In this document: positions 62,271 to 64,000 of the stretch, one piece after another
How the letters are laid out: every line of letters begins with the position of its first letter
Numbering within the stretch: position 1 is the stretch's first letter
Notes under the pieces: generated by a model
Databases searched by the model: none
The model's input: the letters and a program-made list of their open reading frames with translations, nothing else
What the model was told of the DNA's origin: nothing
NCBI RefSeq assembly: GCF_002930615.1
Contig: NZ_PSNX01000001.1
Coordinates: forward strand, 288,681 to 352,680
DNA from: Caldimonas caldifontis
GTDB lineage: Bacteria > Pseudomonadota > Gammaproteobacteria > Burkholderiales > Burkholderiaceae_C
Direction of reading: 5' to 3'
DNA length: 64,000 bases
Translations under genes and position numbers: made by a program

Positions 62271-63307
62271 GCGACCTCGGGTTCGGGCTGCTCGACCTGC
62301 GCCGCTGGTGCGTCAGGCAGATGCACATGGCGCTGCGACAGGGCTTCAAAGTAGTCGTTCAGGGCGGAGAGCTGCGCATCGCTGCTCTCCAGGGTGTTGA
62401 TGTGCTGGCGCAGGGCCTCGCCGCCGGGCAGGCCGCGCACGTACCAGCCGATGTGCTTGCGGGCGGTGCGCACGCCGCTCCACTCGCCGTAGAGGCTGTA
62501 GTGGTCATGCAGGTGTTCGACGAGCCAGCCATGCACTTGCGCCACCAGCGGCGGCGCCCGGTGGGTGCCGGTGGACAGGAAATGCTCGATCTCGCGGAAG
62601 ATCCAGGGGCGCCCCTGGGCGGCGCGGCCGATCATCAGGGCGTCGGCACCAGTGGCGCGCAGGACGGCCAGGGCCTTTTCAGGCGAGTCGATGTCGCCGT
62701 TGGCCACCACCGGCACCTTCACGGCAGCCTTCACCGCCGCAATCGTGTCGTATTCCGCCTGGCCCTTGTAGCCCTGCTCCCGCGTGCGGCCGTGCACGGT
62801 GAGCAGGGCCACGCCAGCCTGCTCGGCCGCACGGGCCAGGCGGACCGCGTTCTTGTGCTGCTGGCACCAACCGGTGCGCATCTTCAAGGTCACCGGCACG
62901 CCGTGGGGCTGGCAGGCCGCCACCACGGCTTCCACGATGGACAGGGCCAGCGCTTCGTCCTGCATCAGCGCGGAGCCGGCCCACTTGTTGCACACCTTCT
63001 TGGCCGGACAGCCCATGTTGATGTCGATGATCTGCGCGCCGCGGTCGATGTTGTAGGCCGCCGCTTCGGCCATCATCTCGGGCTCGGTGCCGGCGATCTG
63101 CACCGCGATGGGCTCGACTTCCCCATCATGGTTGGCCCGGCGCGAGGTCTTGAGACTGTTCCACAGTTCCTTGCGCGAGGTCACCATCTCGCTGACCGCA
63201 TAGCCGGCTCCCAGCCGCTTGCACAGCTGCCGGAAGGGGCGGTCCGTCACCCCGGCCATGGGCGCGACGAAGAGCGAGTTGGGTAACTCGTGGGGGCCGA
63301 TGCGCAT
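62267..63307 (-). CDS. dusB: tRNA-dihydrouridine synthase B
   Basis: FMN enzyme that reduces uridine 17 or nearby D-loop uridines of tRNA. The 346-residue protein has APMAGVTDRPFRQL near the start, the catalytic cysteine in INMGCPAKKVCNKWAGSAL, LTVHGRTREQGYKG and IGRAAQGRPWIFREI. MRIGPHELPN is the likely N-terminus; the extra open frame up to 63361 lies within the promoter. About 20 residues of Pro/Glu-rich sequence form the C-terminal tail. Overlaps fis. Confidence 0.96.
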   Translation of the reverse strand: MRIGPHELPNSLFVAPMAGVTDRPFRQLCKRLGAGYAVSEMVTSRKELWNSLKTSRRANHDGEVEPIAVQIAGTEPEMMAEAAAYNIDRGAQIIDINMGCPAKKVCNKWAGSALMQDEALALSIVEAVVAACQPHGVPVTLKMRTGWCQQHKNAVRLARAAEQAGVALLTVHGRTREQGYKGQAEYDTIAAVKAAVKVPVVANGDIDSPEKALAVLRATGADALMIGRAAQGRPWIFREIEHFLSTGTHRAPPLVAQVHGWLVEHLHDHYSLYGEWSGVRTARKHIGWYVRGLPGGEALRQHINTLESSDAQLSALNDYFEALSQRHVHLPDAPAAQVEQPEPEVA

Positions 63308-63345
63308 GGGGAGGGGATGGTGGAAGCTGCTGAAAAAGGAGGCAG

Positions 63346-63351
63346 AGTATA
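63346..63351 (-). promoter_or_regulatory. -10 (TATACT) of dusB-fis-purH
   Basis: TATACT on the minus strand, 38 bp before the dusB ATG. No good -35 is seen at 16-18 bp; TTTCCT at 16 bp is the nearest. Confidence 0.45.
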
Positions 63352-63410
63352 GCCTTGCCACCTTTCAGGAAATGAAACAGACGGCACCCGGTCTTGCTGC
63401 GGCGCACACC

Positions 63411-63416
63411 GATAAT
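63411..63416 (+). promoter_or_regulatory. Candidate -10 (GATAAT) of the YqaA-like gene, leaderless spacing
   Basis: GATAAT is followed by eight bases (CGCGGGCG) and the ATG at 63425. The same hexamer and gap precede the RNase P RNA 5' end. Confidence 0.4.
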
Positions 63417-63424
63417 CGCGGGCG

Positions 63425-63919
63425 ATGGAAGCTTGGCTCTACTCGCTGCTCAATGCCCTGGCCCTGCCGGAGTTCGGCCTGAGCACGGTTTTTGTGGTGG
63501 CCTTCATGTCGGCCACCTTTTTGCCCATGGGCTCCGAGCCCGCCGTGTTCGGTCTGATCAAGCTCAATGCCTCGCTGTTCTGGCCCGCGATTCTCGTGGC
63601 CACCGTGGGCAACACCCTGGGTGGTGCCGTGACCTGGTGGATGGGCTACGGCGCGCACAAAGCCTACGACCGGATCACCCACAAGGAACACCCTGTGAAG
63701 GCGAGGGCCCTGGTCTGGCTGCGTGATTTCGGGCCGAAGGCCTGCCTCATGTCGTGGCTGCCCGTGATCGGTGATCCCTTGTGTGGCGTCGCGGGTTGGC
63801 TGAAATTGCCCTTCTGGCCCTGTGTGCTCTACATGGCGATCGGGAAGTTCCTGCGCTATCTGTTGATGACCACAGCGCTGCTGTGGCTCTTCCCCGGCAT
63901 GGTGGACCTGCCTCGCTAG
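63425..63919 (+). CDS. YqaA family membrane protein (DedA/VTT fold)
   Basis: A 164-residue membrane protein of the YqaA/DedA-like (VTT, SNARE-associated) family. Typical elements are FMSATFLPMGSEPAVFGLI, VATVGNTLGGAVTWWMGYGA and KACLMSWLPVIGDPLCGVAGWLKLPFWPC, with about five hydrophobic segments. DedA relatives are linked to lipid carrier translocation; YqaA itself is poorly understood. The TAG stop is directly followed by the likely IS end, so the last residues may be altered by insertion. Confidence 0.85.
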   Translation: MEAWLYSLLNALALPEFGLSTVFVVAFMSATFLPMGSEPAVFGLIKLNASLFWPAILVATVGNTLGGAVTWWMGYGAHKAYDRITHKEHPVKARALVWLRDFGPKACLMSWLPVIGDPLCGVAGWLKLPFWPCVLYMAIGKFLRYLLMTTALLWLFPGMVDLPR

Positions 63920-63932
63920 GGCCTGTTAACAC
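63919..63932. mobile_element. Probable right end of an IS element
   Basis: GGGCCTGTTAACAC starts at the last base of the YqaA-like stop codon and precedes the transposase stop by a few bases. Position and sequence are like the terminal inverted repeat of an IS5-type element, but the other end lies outside the window. Confidence 0.45.
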
Positions 63933-64000
63933 ATCCGCAGTCCATCAGCGACGAGAACGAAGGTGATGAAGCCGAGGAACATGATGTCGAGCTTTTCGAA
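63926..64000 (-). CDS. 3' end of an IS5-like transposase (partial)
   Basis: The minus strand reads FEKLDIMFLGFITFVLVADGLRMC and then TAA at 63928-63926. A K-L-D-x-M-F-x-x-F-x-x-x-x-L-x-x-D-x-L ending is typical of IS5/IS4-type (DDE) transposases. The gene runs off the window edge, so family and integrity cannot be settled. Confidence 0.6.
   Translation of the reverse strand, partial: FEKLDIMFLGFITFVLVADGLRMC

Noticed and set aside
1..64000. Search for CRISPR arrays, tRNA and rRNA genes, prophage or restriction systems
   Set aside because: No spaced repeats, cloverleaf sequences, rRNA motifs or such protein families were recognised; apart from the IS tail the window is ordinary chromosome.

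Overview
The window is about 64 kb of GC-rich (roughly 65-70% by eye) chromosomal DNA, almost all of it coding. It looks like a beta-proteobacterium of the order Burkholderiales. The pointers are the gene orders pyrR-pyrB-pyrC'-plsC, rhodanese-grxC-secB-gpsA, trmL/comF/bioC next to a caa3-type cytochrome oxidase cluster, a complete dcw cluster, dusB-fis-purH, and a Bug-family (TctC-like) binding protein. I cannot name the genus from sequence alone. No tRNA, rRNA or CRISPR was seen. The only mobile DNA is the tail of a transposase at the right edge.

Layout. 1-3.1 kb: pyrimidine synthesis (pyrR tail, pyrB, a DHOase-like PyrC' lacking metal-ligand histidines) and an acyltransferase. 3.1-7.3 kb: gpmA facing rhodanese-grxC-secB-gpsA and a Bug protein. 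7.3-9.4 kb: trmL, comF and divergent bioC. 9.6-19.4 kb: aa3/caa3 oxidase structural genes (coxB, coxA, coxC), copper and heme A assembly factors (ctaG, SURF1, an SCO-like protein, ctaA, ctaB, sco) and four small membrane proteins of little-known role. 19.6-27.7 kb: SDR, P-type ATPase, GntP permease, patatin, rpoH and a luciferase-like oxidoreductase. 27.8-33.1 kb: SOS mutagenesis operon imuA-imuB-dnaE2. 33.1-39.3 kb: FMN-riboswitch-controlled type II lumazine synthase, phosphofructokinase, ion channel, catalytic PyrC, DUF3025, RNase P RNA and an MFS exporter. 39.6-58.3 kb: dcw cluster from mraZ to lpxC plus one small membrane gene. 58.3-63.9 kb: leftward ruvC, cdsA-like and plsC-like genes, then purH, fis and dusB, and a rightward YqaA-like gene that abuts an IS end.

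Regulation readable from the DNA. A perfect CIRCE operator sits inside the rpoH promoter. A LexA box overlaps the imuA promoter. An FMN riboswitch precedes ribH. MraZ boxes at exact 10-bp spacing precede mraZ. At least nine protein genes show a -10-like hexamer 6-9 nt before their ATG and no Shine-Dalgarno. That is the same spacing found between the rnpB -10 and the expected RNase P RNA 5' end, so leaderless mRNAs may be common here. The clearest case is the 23-bp comF/bioC divergent gap.

The window is mostly housekeeping. I did not find a clearly new multi-gene system. The most interesting items are regulatory (CIRCE-rpoH, bidirectional leaderless promoters, an SD-sequestering leader before the SDR gene) and protein-structural (MurD insertion, degenerate SCO-like protein, His-rich CoxA N-terminus).
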